From positions 62,001 to 126,000 of the forward strand of contig NZ_FNJV01000005.1 of assembly GCF_900103125.1 (NCBI RefSeq): DNA of 64,000 nt. Reading direction: 5' to 3'. Shown here in pieces: positions 8,727-17,902 of this stretch. A model generated the notes under the pieces. The model ran no database searches. It was not told the origin of the DNA and saw only the letters and a program-made list of their open reading frames with translations. The position numbers and the translations under genes are program-made. Every line of letters begins with the position of its first letter. The stretch's first letter is position 1. This DNA comes from Mucilaginibacter sp. OK268 (GTDB lineage: Bacteria; Bacteroidota; Bacteroidia; Sphingobacteriales; Sphingobacteriaceae).

Positions 8727-11662
8727 TGAGGCGTATTTACTTCATATTATTACTTGCGCTTTGTTGTAACAAGGGTTATAGCCAGGCCATGAATGATCAT
8801 GTATTTCCGGCCCAGGAATCAGCTAAACCATTTATCAATTTTGATAACAAAGGCTTTTTGATCAACGGCAAACGAACTTTTCTGGCATCGGCAGGAATGG
8901 AATATGCGCGCGTGCCCCGGCAACTATGGTACGATAGGCTGTTGCGGTTAAAACGGGCAGGTTTCAATTGCGTGGAAGTATACACCATGTGGAATTTTCA
9001 CGAACCATTGGAAGGTAAATTCAACTTTAGTGGAGATCATGATCTGAACGCGTTTTTGGCTATGGTTAAAAGCCTGGATATGTTCGCCATTGTTAGGGTA
9101 GGCCCATATTATTGTGCCGAATGGGATCTGGGTGGCTATCCGCTGTGGCTTAAGTTTAAACCAGGTTTGCGCGTTCGGGAGGACAATGAAGAGTTTGAAA
9201 AATACGTCGACCGTTTTTTTGATAAGTTATTACCCATAGTTTTTAACCAGCAGATCAATAAAGGTGGCCCGGTAATATTGGTGCAGCTGGAAAACGAGCA
9301 TAATAATGGTTGGGGAACTGTTATACCAGATAATTATTTTAAACGCCTGCAAAGCAAAGCGCTGAGTTTAGGTTTGCAGGTGCCGTACTTTTTTAGCGGC
9401 CTGCACCATGCCAGTGATCCTGCGGGCGATGGCACATTGGATGACCCTAAACGCCCTAATCCCTGGTTTTCTACCGAGTTTTGGAGTGTATGGTACTCTC
9501 AATACGGCGCAAAGCCAACAGATTCCGCAGTATATGCTCGTCGTACCTGGAAGATAATAGCGCATGGTGGCGGCGGGTATAATTACTACATGGCCCACGG
9601 TGGATCGAATTTTGAATATACTAATAACGACGAGGACGCTGCATCATATGATTATGGCTCGGCGGTTGGTCAGGCAGGTGATCTTAGGCCAATATATTAT
9701 GGCTTTAAACGCGCGGCGCTATTTGCCCGTAGTTTTCAGGATATATTGGAGAATTGTACCGATGCCACCGCTGCTTATAAAGATATTGCTGTAGATAGTA
9801 GCCTAAGGGTAACTGCAAGGTCGGCTGATATTGGTGATCTTATATTTTTAGATAATCCAACTAAAAATGTTTTAAAGGCCAGGATTAAGGTTGATGCCGA
9901 TATACCGGTAACTAATGTAACCATTGCTCCTGGCGAGATCTATCCGTTGGTGCACAATTATACCATCAATAATGTAATAACGCTTAACTGGGCGCTTACA
10001 CGTATATACGGGCTGGTTAAACAAGGGAATACCACAACCATTTTGGTTGAGGCCAATAAAGAGAATGCTGCACTACTATATTTTAAGGTAAACGGAAAGC
10101 CCATTGCGATACAGGGAGCCAAAGGATTTAAAATAACCGATGGCAGTATCAATCTTGCAGCGGCTGTGCAGGTCGGAAGTCCAACGGAATATACATTCGA
10201 AGTATCTGGTCAGCGTGTTCGGGTTTTAGTAGGGGATGCATCGGTAATGGATAAAACCTGGATAACCGAGACCGGAGGATTACCGGTTATTGTGAGTGGC
10301 GCATCATACCTTGCAGAGATTAACTTGCAAAATAAACAGTTGTCAGCAAAAGCAGAATATCCACTGACGGCAAAAAAAGATGGCCTGGCACACTTATATT
10401 TGGAGGGTAAATCAACTTTATTAACTCCTGTATATCAATTGAATAAGCCATTTGTTTCTACTGTAACTTTAACGCCATGGCAAAATAAAAATGCATCGGT
10501 TTACGCCTCAACAACTTATGATGATACCAACTGGTTTAGTTCTGTCGATCCGCAACAAATGGGGACTGATAATAACCTGACGGCCGATGCCTGGTATCGG
10601 ACTACGCTGGATGTCTCATCATCAAGAAAGTATACCATACAGGTTGATGGTGGCGATCGTGCTACCGCGTTTGTCGATGGTAAGAAAGCAGCACAATGGA
10701 AAGTCCATGATGGCGAGGTAACATTCGATCTGGAAAAAGGAAAGCATACACTGGCGGTATTTACCGCGCACGATGGCCGTGATAAGTTGGCCGCATATAT
10801 AGGAGCGATCACAGATGTAGATAAAAAAGGCTTGTCGGGGCAGGTACAACTAAAAAAAGGCGGACCGTTTATTTCCACCACAACTGACTGGTATTTTACA
10901 AAAGCCGAAAAAGTCACCGACGTAAGGAGCACAATACCTGTATTTGACACCACCAGCTGGAAAAAATATAAGATTGGCGATGATGTATTTAACAAGCAGG
11001 AGGGTTTCGGCTGGTTTCAAACCATTATTCCGGTTCAGGAAGGCAATCCATCTAAATTGACGATCAATTTTAGAAGTGTGGATGAGGATGCTACTGTGTT
11101 TATCAATGGCAAACAGGTGGCACAACATAAAGGCTGGAACTCACCTTTTGCTGTGGAGGTTAATGATACGGCTGCGCTTCAAAAACCAATCGTGCTTACC
11201 CTGTTCATCGAAAACTATTCTAATGAGGGTGGGATAGATCAACCTGTAAAAATTAATAGTATTGGTGATGGAATGATCTTAAGCGGCTGGAAAATGTTTG
11301 GAGGACCTGGAAACCCGGATGCTGTTGAGGGCTGGAATACATTAGTACCAAAAACCTCATTTGCTGGACCGCAGTTTTTCCGGTCGCAGTTTGCCGTGCC
11401 GCAATCACCGGGTAAACACTTGATATGGCGCGTTCATACGGATGGCTTAAGCTATGGTTCAGTTTGGGTAAATGGTCATAATTTGGGTCGTTATCCCGAA
11501 AAAATTGGCAATATTGGCATGTATATACCGGAGTGCTGGTTGAAGGCGGGTATAAATCAAGTAGTAATTTATGACGAAAATGGTAACCGGCCAGATAAGG
11601 TGAGCATCAGATCAGAAAAAGAGGCTGGAAGGGTAACTTACACGCTCCAGGGGAAACTATAA
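8726..11662 (+). CDS. GH35 beta-galactosidase, multidomain
   Basis: This 978-residue exported enzyme should remove terminal beta-galactose. A signal peptide (about 1-19) precedes a GH35 TIM barrel (about 40-360). The general acid is Glu191 in QLENEHNN and the nucleophile Glu251 in STEFWSVWY; the family strand MAHGGSNFEY is also present. The remaining 600 residues form several beta-sandwich domains, with jelly-roll motifs near 600-720 and 780-950, probably carbohydrate-binding. It starts on the overlapping TAATG of the GH89 gene. The Tyr-to-His change in the usual NENEY-like motif (NEH) is a small departure from the best-known members and may affect specificity. Confidence 0.92.
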   Translation: MRRIYFILLLALCCNKGYSQAMNDHVFPAQESAKPFINFDNKGFLINGKRTFLASAGMEYARVPRQLWYDRLLRLKRAGFNCVEVYTMWNFHEPLEGKFNFSGDHDLNAFLAMVKSLDMFAIVRVGPYYCAEWDLGGYPLWLKFKPGLRVREDNEEFEKYVDRFFDKLLPIVFNQQINKGGPVILVQLENEHNNGWGTVIPDNYFKRLQSKALSLGLQVPYFFSGLHHASDPAGDGTLDDPKRPNPWFSTEFWSVWYSQYGAKPTDSAVYARRTWKIIAHGGGGYNYYMAHGGSNFEYTNNDEDAASYDYGSAVGQAGDLRPIYYGFKRAALFARSFQDILENCTDATAAYKDIAVDSSLRVTARSADIGDLIFLDNPTKNVLKARIKVDADIPVTNVTIAPGEIYPLVHNYTINNVITLNWALTRIYGLVKQGNTTTILVEANKENAALLYFKVNGKPIAIQGAKGFKITDGSINLAAAVQVGSPTEYTFEVSGQRVRVLVGDASVMDKTWITETGGLPVIVSGASYLAEINLQNKQLSAKAEYPLTAKKDGLAHLYLEGKSTLLTPVYQLNKPFVSTVTLTPWQNKNASVYASTTYDDTNWFSSVDPQQMGTDNNLTADAWYRTTLDVSSSRKYTIQVDGGDRATAFVDGKKAAQWKVHDGEVTFDLEKGKHTLAVFTAHDGRDKLAAYIGAITDVDKKGLSGQVQLKKGGPFISTTTDWYFTKAEKVTDVRSTIPVFDTTSWKKYKIGDDVFNKQEGFGWFQTIIPVQEGNPSKLTINFRSVDEDATVFINGKQVAQHKGWNSPFAVEVNDTAALQKPIVLTLFIENYSNEGGIDQPVKINSIGDGMILSGWKMFGGPGNPDAVEGWNTLVPKTSFAGPQFFRSQFAVPQSPGKHLIWRVHTDGLSYGSVWVNGHNLGRYPEKIGNIGMYIPECWLKAGINQVVIYDENGNRPDKVSIRSEKEAGRVTYTLQGKL

Positions 11663-11677
11663 CTAAAATTAAGATAT

Positions 11678-12805
11678 ATGGCTTTAGCAAAGGATAGGTT
11701 TATAACGCTCGATATTTTCAGAGGCATGACCATTTGTTTCATGATCATTGTAAATGCTCCCGGTTCGGGCGCGGTACAATGGGCCCCGCTTGACCATGCT
11801 GCATGGTTTGGGTTTACGCCCACCGATCTTGTTTTTCCTTCCTTCCTTTTCGCTGTGGGGAACGCGCTGAGCTTTTCCAAAAATAAATTTGAAAGTAACA
11901 GCGCGTTTTTGCGTAAAATAGGCAAACGCACGTTGATCATATTTTTACTGGGTTATTTGATGTACTGGTTTCCATTCTTTCATCGCGAAGCCGGTGGATG
12001 GGTGTTTAATCCGTTGGGTAATACCCGTATTATGGGAGTATTACAACGCATCGCACTTTGTTACTTTTTTGGTTCGCTTATAGTACATTATTGCTCAAAG
12101 CGTATGGCGGTTATTATCTCCGTTATGCTATTGCTGGGGTACTGGGTATTTTTATTGCTGCTTGGCGAACCCGGAAAAGAGTTGACCATGCTGGGCAATG
12201 CCGGTACGCGATTAGATATATTAATTATGGGTAACGCGCATTTATACCACGACAAAGGCGGCCCAATAGCCTTTGATCCCGAAGGTTTGCTGAGTACTTT
12301 GCCAGCTATTGTTAACGTTATAGCCGGTTACCTGGCTGGTGCATATATCCAACGCAAAGGTCGTAATTATGAGTCGGTAGCTAAATTGTTGATAGCAGGT
12401 GTGTGCTTGATTGGTATAGCATTGTTTTGGGCCCAGTTTTTTCCGCTTGCTAAAAAATTATGGACAAGCACATTTACTTTGCTTACCATCGGTATCGATC
12501 TGGTGATCATCGGTGTACTGATCTATGCTATAGAAATAAAGAACATCAAACGAGGTACTAATTTTTTCCTGGTTTTTGGTCGGAATTCGCTGGCGATATA
12601 CCTGTTGTCGGAGCTGTTATTTACCGTTATTTCGACTGTTTGGGTAAAACCAAATCTGAATTTTTACGATTGGGTGAATCAGGTATTTTATCAGCCACTT
12701 TTTCCCGGAGCCTTTGGTACATTGGTTTTCGCGTTGTGTTATATGATGCTTTGCTGGCTTGTAGGTTATGTGATGGACAAAAGAAAGATCTATATAAAAA
12801 TATAA
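11678..12805 (+). CDS. HGSNAT-like membrane acyltransferase family protein (DUF5009/COG4299)
   Basis: This 375-residue protein has about ten hydrophobic helices and belongs to the family of lysosomal heparan-alpha-glucosaminide N-acetyltransferase (HGSNAT). The hallmark segments are LDIFRGMTICFMIIVN near the N-terminus and DHAAWFGFTPTDLVFPSF, whose His40 matches the conserved active-site His region of HGSNAT. It lies 15 bases after the GH35 gene and 8 bases before the GH92 gene, so it is part of the operon. The likely role is acetyl transfer to an amino sugar across the inner membrane. Bacterial substrates of this family are not established, so this is an inference from homology and context. 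Confidence 0.8.
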   Translation: MALAKDRFITLDIFRGMTICFMIIVNAPGSGAVQWAPLDHAAWFGFTPTDLVFPSFLFAVGNALSFSKNKFESNSAFLRKIGKRTLIIFLLGYLMYWFPFFHREAGGWVFNPLGNTRIMGVLQRIALCYFFGSLIVHYCSKRMAVIISVMLLLGYWVFLLLLGEPGKELTMLGNAGTRLDILIMGNAHLYHDKGGPIAFDPEGLLSTLPAIVNVIAGYLAGAYIQRKGRNYESVAKLLIAGVCLIGIALFWAQFFPLAKKLWTSTFTLLTIGIDLVIIGVLIYAIEIKNIKRGTNFFLVFGRNSLAIYLLSELLFTVISTVWVKPNLNFYDWVNQVFYQPLFPGAFGTLVFALCYMMLCWLVGYVMDKRKIYIKI

Positions 12806-12813
12806 GTTTACGT

Positions 12814-15800
12814 ATGTATAAAACATCTTTCATAGTAAAAAAGACTGTTTGGCTGTTGCTGTTATTACTTGTCATCACCCTCAATATAAATGCGCAGAGC
12901 CGCTCGAATTTATCATACGTAAACCCATTCATTGGTACTACCAAAAGTGGTGTATTGACACATTGGGGTGGCGACGGTGGCACATATCCAGGTGCGGTTG
13001 CCCCGGCTGGTTTTATCCAGATTAGCCCGGAAACACGGGTTAAAGGTGCAAACGGTTATGATTATGCCGATTCATCCATTTATTATTTTAGCTGCTTTGG
13101 CCATCATAGCGGTTTCCCGGGAGGTTCGGCAGGACGTTTGTTTATTATGCCGGTTGGTGCAGACAAATATTTTGAACCTGGACGGTATAGCAACTGTTTT
13201 TCGCACCGCAATGAAGTTGCACGGCCGGGATATTACCAAGTAAAATTCAGTGATAATCATATCATTACTGAGGTCAGCACTTCTATCCGTACAGGAATAT
13301 TGCGTTTTACATTCCCCGCTAAAACAAAGGCACAGGTTTATATAGGGAATGCAGGAGATATTACCATTGTTTCCGGAAAAGTAATACATGGAGCGGCGCT
13401 GAACACAGTGATCAATTTTAGCGAAGCTTTTACCGATAAGAAACCGGTAAAAGGTGGTTATCTGTTTACTTTTAAAACAACAAATACATCGAAGGTTATT
13501 GAAGTTAAACTGAGTACTTCAACGATAAGCTTTGCGGGGGCACAAAACAATATTGATAAAGAAATAGCTAAATTAAGCTTTGGAGCCTATGCTACGCGTA
13601 CTGCCAATGATTGGGCCAAACAACTCTCCACTGTTGATATTACTGATAAAAGCGAGGCTAATAAAACCGTGTTTTATACAGCCCTTTATCATTCTTTGCT
13701 GATCCCCTGGGTAATTTCTGATGTGGATGGTAATTATCGTGGTGAGGATGGAGCGGTTCATCACGCTTCGGGTAAGCTCCAGTATGGCGGGTTTTCTCCA
13801 TGGGATACCTTCCGGTCATTGCATCCGTTGTTAAGTTTGCTGTATCCTGATAAGCAGAACGATGTAGTTTTATCCATGTTGGATATTTATAAGCAAACCG
13901 GTCATTTACCTACGGAGAGCATGACGGGCAACCACGCGATACCTATTATTGTGGATGCTTATTTAAAAGGGATTACCGGCTTTGATAAAACATTGGCCTA
14001 CAAAGCCATGAAAAGTAATATTGTTGATTCGCCTTTTGTACAGAAAGACATGAGCATCTATCACCGGATGGGCTATGTGCCTTATACCAACTCAGAGTCC
14101 GTAACCCGAACGGTGGAGTATGCTTATAATGACTGGGCTTTATCTCAGTATGCCAAACAGGTGATGCATAATGAAGTTGATTATCAGCTTTTGCAACAAA
14201 GAGGTTTCAATTACCGGAACTTGTTTCATCCTGAGGACTTGTTTTTACTGCCCAGATCAGGTAACGATTTTAAGATCAACCCGGCTATGTCGGGCTATAA
14301 GGAGGGCGACAAATGGGTGTATTCATACTTCGTGCCGCACAATGCTAAAGACCTGGTGAACCTGATGGGTAGCGATAACGCATTCTCCGTACGATTGGAT
14401 TCTGCTTTAAATAATAGTATCATATTATTTGATAATGAAACGGTTATACATCTGCCATATTTGTTTAACGCCGCCGGTAGACCTGATCTGACACAAAAAT
14501 GGTGCAGAGATATTATGCTGTCCCGATATAAAAACCTACCAGACGGTTTGCCGGGCAATGATGACTTGGGTGCTATGTCAAGCGCTTATATATTTAACGC
14601 GATGGGGATATTTCCGGTTAGCCCTGGTAAGCCAGAATATGCTATCGGAGCACCCTTGTTTCAATCCATAACATTGCATTTGCAAAATCATAAAACATGG
14701 GTCATTGAGGCTAAAAACCAATCAGCCGGAAATAAATACGTAAGTGCATTAACCGTTAATGGCAAAGCCTACGAACAATTGGTTTTACCTCATGCAACCA
14801 TTACCGGTGGAGGAGAGATGCAATTTACACTAAACAATAATGCCTATAATAGCTGGCCGACAGATAAAGATCCTATAGTATTATCCGAAACCAAAACCTC
14901 GTCGGATATAAAAGTTACTAATTATAGCCTGCAGAAAACCAAGGTTGAACCGAATGAACAGTTATGGCTTCGATTCACGGTCCAAAATAATGGTTCGATT
15001 GGCACAACCCATATCAGGGTATACGCTGCTGGAAAAGTGGTCGCTAATAAAAACTATCTTGTTTCGCAGGGAAGTACAATTGCTGATTCTATTAGTTGCA
15101 GGTTATATCGCCTTGGGAAAGTAACCGTAGGTTTGGATAGTGCAGGTGGCAGCACCGTTGAGGTTGTTGAATCTGCGCAGCCAGTGAAGTCGCCGTTTGA
15201 AATATTTGGCGTCACTATTAAGCCATTGATACATCGAGGCCAGGAACAGCAAATAAATTACATGGTAAAAAACCTGACCGGTAAAGATCAATCATTTGCC
15301 ATACCTGTAAAACTGAATGATTCTCTTTTATATACCGATCATGTACAGTTGGCACCGGGAGAAAGTAAACCCCAGGCTCACTCATTTGTTGATCAAATAA
15401 ATGGTGTTAAAAATTTAATAATCAATGATTTAAGGTATATATATAAAGTATTTAGTGATGATAAAGGATCATTACTACTTGACCTTTCGCTTACTGAAAA
15501 AGGGAATGATCAAATTATCGGTGATAAGTCTGGATTTGGGAACGACGCAAACATCATTCATCCTAAGACTATTGAATTAGAAAGCGGAAAAATGATATTG
15601 CTGGGCGATAATTGTTTTGTAGAAGTACCTAATGCACCAAGCCTGGATAACCTGGGCCAAACCATTACCATGATGGCATGGGTTTATCCCGAAGGGAAAG
15701 AAACCGGATTGGTGGATATGTTTACCAAGGGTGATACCCATGTTTTGCAAATGATCGATAATAAAGCCCTTACCTTTTTTGCCGGTGGCTGGGGCCGGGG

Positions 15801-16110
15801 CGATTGTACCGTAAACCTCCCAACAAACTGGAAACAAAACTGGCACCATATAGCCGGGGTTTGCAGCGGTAATGTGCTGTCTGTTTACATCGACGGTAAA
15901 TTAGCTGGTACGTCAACAGTAGAAGGTCCGGTGAATCTGTCTGTAGCTAATAAATGGCAAATAGGACGCAATGAAGAGTTTCCGTCAGAACGAATATTTC
16001 ATGGTTATATGGATGGCATCAAGGTTTTTGCCCAACCATTATCAGCCACTGGTATCCTGGATATTTTTAATAAAGAGCAGGCCCACTATAAAAGTCAGCC
16101 CGGAAATTGA
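12814..16110 (+). CDS. GH92 exo-alpha-mannosidase with C-terminal LamG domain
   Basis: The ATG at 12814 gives a 1098-residue protein with a clean signal peptide (MYKTSFIVKK then a leucine-rich core, cleavage after NAQ). An earlier in-frame ATG at 12640 lies inside the previous gene and is unlikely. The GH92 region covers about residues 30-690: VNPFIGT near the start, WDTFRSLHPL around 330, and GNDDLGAMSSAYIF (581-594), the calcium and acid-motif region. Two beta-sandwich, CARDB-like segments follow (about 695-875), then a LamG/concanavalin-like domain (about 900-1085, with WHHIAGVCSGN). The tail is unusual for GH92 and should bind carbohydrate. Family enzymes remove terminal alpha-mannose in a calcium-dependent reaction. 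Confidence 0.88.
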   Translation: MYKTSFIVKKTVWLLLLLLVITLNINAQSRSNLSYVNPFIGTTKSGVLTHWGGDGGTYPGAVAPAGFIQISPETRVKGANGYDYADSSIYYFSCFGHHSGFPGGSAGRLFIMPVGADKYFEPGRYSNCFSHRNEVARPGYYQVKFSDNHIITEVSTSIRTGILRFTFPAKTKAQVYIGNAGDITIVSGKVIHGAALNTVINFSEAFTDKKPVKGGYLFTFKTTNTSKVIEVKLSTSTISFAGAQNNIDKEIAKLSFGAYATRTANDWAKQLSTVDITDKSEANKTVFYTALYHSLLIPWVISDVDGNYRGEDGAVHHASGKLQYGGFSPWDTFRSLHPLLSLLYPDKQNDVVLSMLDIYKQTGHLPTESMTGNHAIPIIVDAYLKGITGFDKTLAYKAMKSNIVDSPFVQKDMSIYHRMGYVPYTNSESVTRTVEYAYNDWALSQYAKQVMHNEVDYQLLQQRGFNYRNLFHPEDLFLLPRSGNDFKINPAMSGYKEGDKWVYSYFVPHNAKDLVNLMGSDNAFSVRLDSALNNSIILFDNETVIHLPYLFNAAGRPDLTQKWCRDIMLSRYKNLPDGLPGNDDLGAMSSAYIFNAMGIFPVSPGKPEYAIGAPLFQSITLHLQNHKTWVIEAKNQSAGNKYVSALTVNGKAYEQLVLPHATITGGGEMQFTLNNNAYNSWPTDKDPIVLSETKTSSDIKVTNYSLQKTKVEPNEQLWLRFTVQNNGSIGTTHIRVYAAGKVVANKNYLVSQGSTIADSISCRLYRLGKVTVGLDSAGGSTVEVVESAQPVKSPFEIFGVTIKPLIHRGQEQQINYMVKNLTGKDQSFAIPVKLNDSLLYTDHVQLAPGESKPQAHSFVDQINGVKNLIINDLRYIYKVFSDDKGSLLLDLSLTEKGNDQIIGDKSGFGNDANIIHPKTIELESGKMILLGDNCFVEVPNAPSLDNLGQTITMMAWVYPEGKETGLVDMFTKGDTHVLQMIDNKALTFFAGGWGRGDCTVNLPTNWKQNWHHIAGVCSGNVLSVYIDGKLAGTSTVEGPVNLSVANKWQIGRNEEFPSERIFHGYMDGIKVFAQPLSATGILDIFNKEQAHYKSQPGN

Positions 16111-16116
16111 ACCGGT

Positions 16117-16638
16117 TTAAGCAGACACCGGAACTTCGACCTGTTTAGACATATATTTCTTTAATTTCCTGATCGGGAAATAGGTGAAAACTATGGAGTA
16201 AACGGCCGCCAGGGTGCCATCCAGATAAGCCATTACCGGTCCGTTGAATTTATAATGGGCAGGTAAGCTTAACTGCGCTATGAACATTACAGCTAAAACA
16301 AACAGTAATGTACCCACGCCATTGATAATAGCCGTTTGCATGGTAAACCTGTTCTTATTCAGGTCGTCGCTAATAGCCAGGTCAAGTGCCCCCTGTTCAA
16401 CGGCCAGTATGGTCTTTTTAAGTATATCCAGGGTGAGGATAAAGGGTAAAAATAGCGACATGGGCAGCGTAAGCCTGGCCACGCTTTGTTCGCCTTCAAA
16501 CAAATGGGTATAGCCTAATTTAGCGAAGCTGGCATAGGCAATAATGGTATTGAAAAAAATATTAGGAATGATGTATTGCAGCAGTTTTTTTTGTGCAAAC
16601 CGTCGTAATGTGGTTTTATGTATTGGTTTATCAGGCAT
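16117..16638 (-). CDS. Small multi-pass membrane protein, last gene of the lipid operon
   Basis: I do not recognise a family. From the ATG at 16638 the protein has 173 residues; an ATG at 16662 would add eight but overlap the upstream gene more. There are about four hydrophobic helices: near YIIPNIFFNTIIAYASF, LPMSLFLPFILTLDIL, INGVGTLLFVLAVMFIAQL and LDGTLAAVYSIVFTYFPI. Both ends are basic, so they are probably cytoplasmic. The start overlaps the stop of the preceding acyltransferase gene by eight bases, so it is translationally coupled to the operon. A role in moving, anchoring or modifying the lipid product is a guess from position only. Confidence 0.7.
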   Translation of the reverse strand: MPDKPIHKTTLRRFAQKKLLQYIIPNIFFNTIIAYASFAKLGYTHLFEGEQSVARLTLPMSLFLPFILTLDILKKTILAVEQGALDLAISDDLNKNRFTMQTAIINGVGTLLFVLAVMFIAQLSLPAHYKFNGPVMAYLDGTLAAVYSIVFTYFPIRKLKKYMSKQVEVPVSA

Positions 16639-17902
16639 GCGATAATTGCTGTAAATTGGCAAACAATAGATCTATTGTGGCTGCTTTTATTTTTAAAGCT
16701 TCTGCCTCGTCAAGAAAATTGTCGTTTGACATAAAAGTGAAGTCCATCCTGTTTTTAAAAGTGGTTGTTACCAATGTATTAGGGTTGCGCCATGGAAACG
16801 CCACCGTTGGGCTATAAATAGTTTCGAGTTCAAATGACTGGTAAGTTTCAGGAATAGTAAGCCGGCCCATGTTGGATAGGGTAACATCGTGGGAGCCATC
16901 GGTAGCCTTTAAAAATTTGATCATCCGGTTTACTGTCGCGTGCATGTATTCGCCCATCCATAACATTTCATAGGCGTTCATGGTTTCAATTTTGGCAGTA
17001 AGATCGGTTTTTATTTTGCGGGCCTGTTCCCAAAAGCCTTTTGTTGAGTCTTTGTCAATAGTCAGTTCCACAATAGGTGCGAAGGCAAACATGGTATCCT
17101 GTTTTATTTCGGGAATAAAGCGCCTGATATCTACCGGGCTAATTACCTTGCCGCGGGCCTTAGTACCCCTTACTTCCTGAAACGCTTTTAAAAACGCCAC
17201 GCATAAAGCGGCATGTACCGATGTGCCCGCATTTTTAGCCGTTTCTGCTATGGCAATGGTCTGTTCCTCATCCAGCTTCCAGTGGATGACGTAGTTTCGG
17301 CCGGTTCCAAATTTGTTCCGGGTATTTTTAAGCAGGAAGAAGAGTTTGCCCAAAAAAGAATAGATCCGCCCTTTACGCTTGTTTTTAGCGATATCAAAGC
17401 TATCAGGCATTAATTCCTGTACCGAATTAAAAGGAGTATAAGCATCCAATTCCTGCGCCGGGTTATCCAGTAAGTTCAATATCTCGCTAAGCAGGGCTAC
17501 ACAGGTGCCGCCATCGCAAACACAATGCGGCATCACCAGCAAAAGCTCTGATACCGAGGCCGATCTTACCCAAACCACCCGGGCTAATGGTACATTGTCG
17601 CCATCAAATAGCTTATACCATTCCGTCTCCGATTCTTTTAACCAGTCATCGTCGGTAAGCCGTTCTGCAATGCGTACCGGGATGGATCGTACATGCTCAT
17701 TGGTAATAAAATAGGGGCCACCTTTCTGTTCCTCATCTATACGCACCCGTAATAGGGGGTGTTTTTGCTGAACTTTGGTAAGCGCTGTATGAAGATTTTC
17801 CGGATTGATACTCCCGGCTATTTTTGCGGTGAATACACAATTAAGCGGCGTAGAAGCATCTACGTGCATAATTCTTTCCACCATCATTAGTTTTCTTTTC
17901 AT
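16631..17902 (-). CDS. Condensation-type acyltransferase, third paralogue (PHxxxDG variant)
   Basis: This 423-residue protein resembles the condensation / alcohol acetyltransferase / PapA superfamily, which joins an acyl thioester to a hydroxyl or amine. The active-site motif is P125-H126-C-V-C-D130-G131: the second, catalytic His is kept, but the first His of HHxxxDG is Pro. The N-terminal ERIMHVD and the C-terminal SNMGRLTIP segment match its two upstream paralogues. Its ATG overlaps the stop of the previous paralogue by four bases (ATGA). The likely role is acylation of the glycolipid product. The His-to-Pro change and greater sequence divergence suggest a different substrate from the other two. 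Confidence 0.85.
   Translation of the reverse strand: MKRKLMMVERIMHVDASTPLNCVFTAKIAGSINPENLHTALTKVQQKHPLLRVRIDEEQKGGPYFITNEHVRSIPVRIAERLTDDDWLKESETEWYKLFDGDNVPLARVVWVRSASVSELLLVMPHCVCDGGTCVALLSEILNLLDNPAQELDAYTPFNSVQELMPDSFDIAKNKRKGRIYSFLGKLFFLLKNTRNKFGTGRNYVIHWKLDEEQTIAIAETAKNAGTSVHAALCVAFLKAFQEVRGTKARGKVISPVDIRRFIPEIKQDTMFAFAPIVELTIDKDSTKGFWEQARKIKTDLTAKIETMNAYEMLWMGEYMHATVNRMIKFLKATDGSHDVTLSNMGRLTIPETYQSFELETIYSPTVAFPWRNPNTLVTTTFKNRMDFTFMSNDNFLDEAEALKIKAATIDLLFANLQQLSHA

Noticed and set aside
10516..10995. Minus-strand ORF of 159 codons inside the GH35 gene
   Set aside because: Antisense shadow of a well-supported coding region with no motif.
12640..12813. Upstream in-frame extension of the first GH92 gene
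   Set aside because: It lies inside the acetyltransferase gene, and the signal peptide starts at the ATG at 12814.
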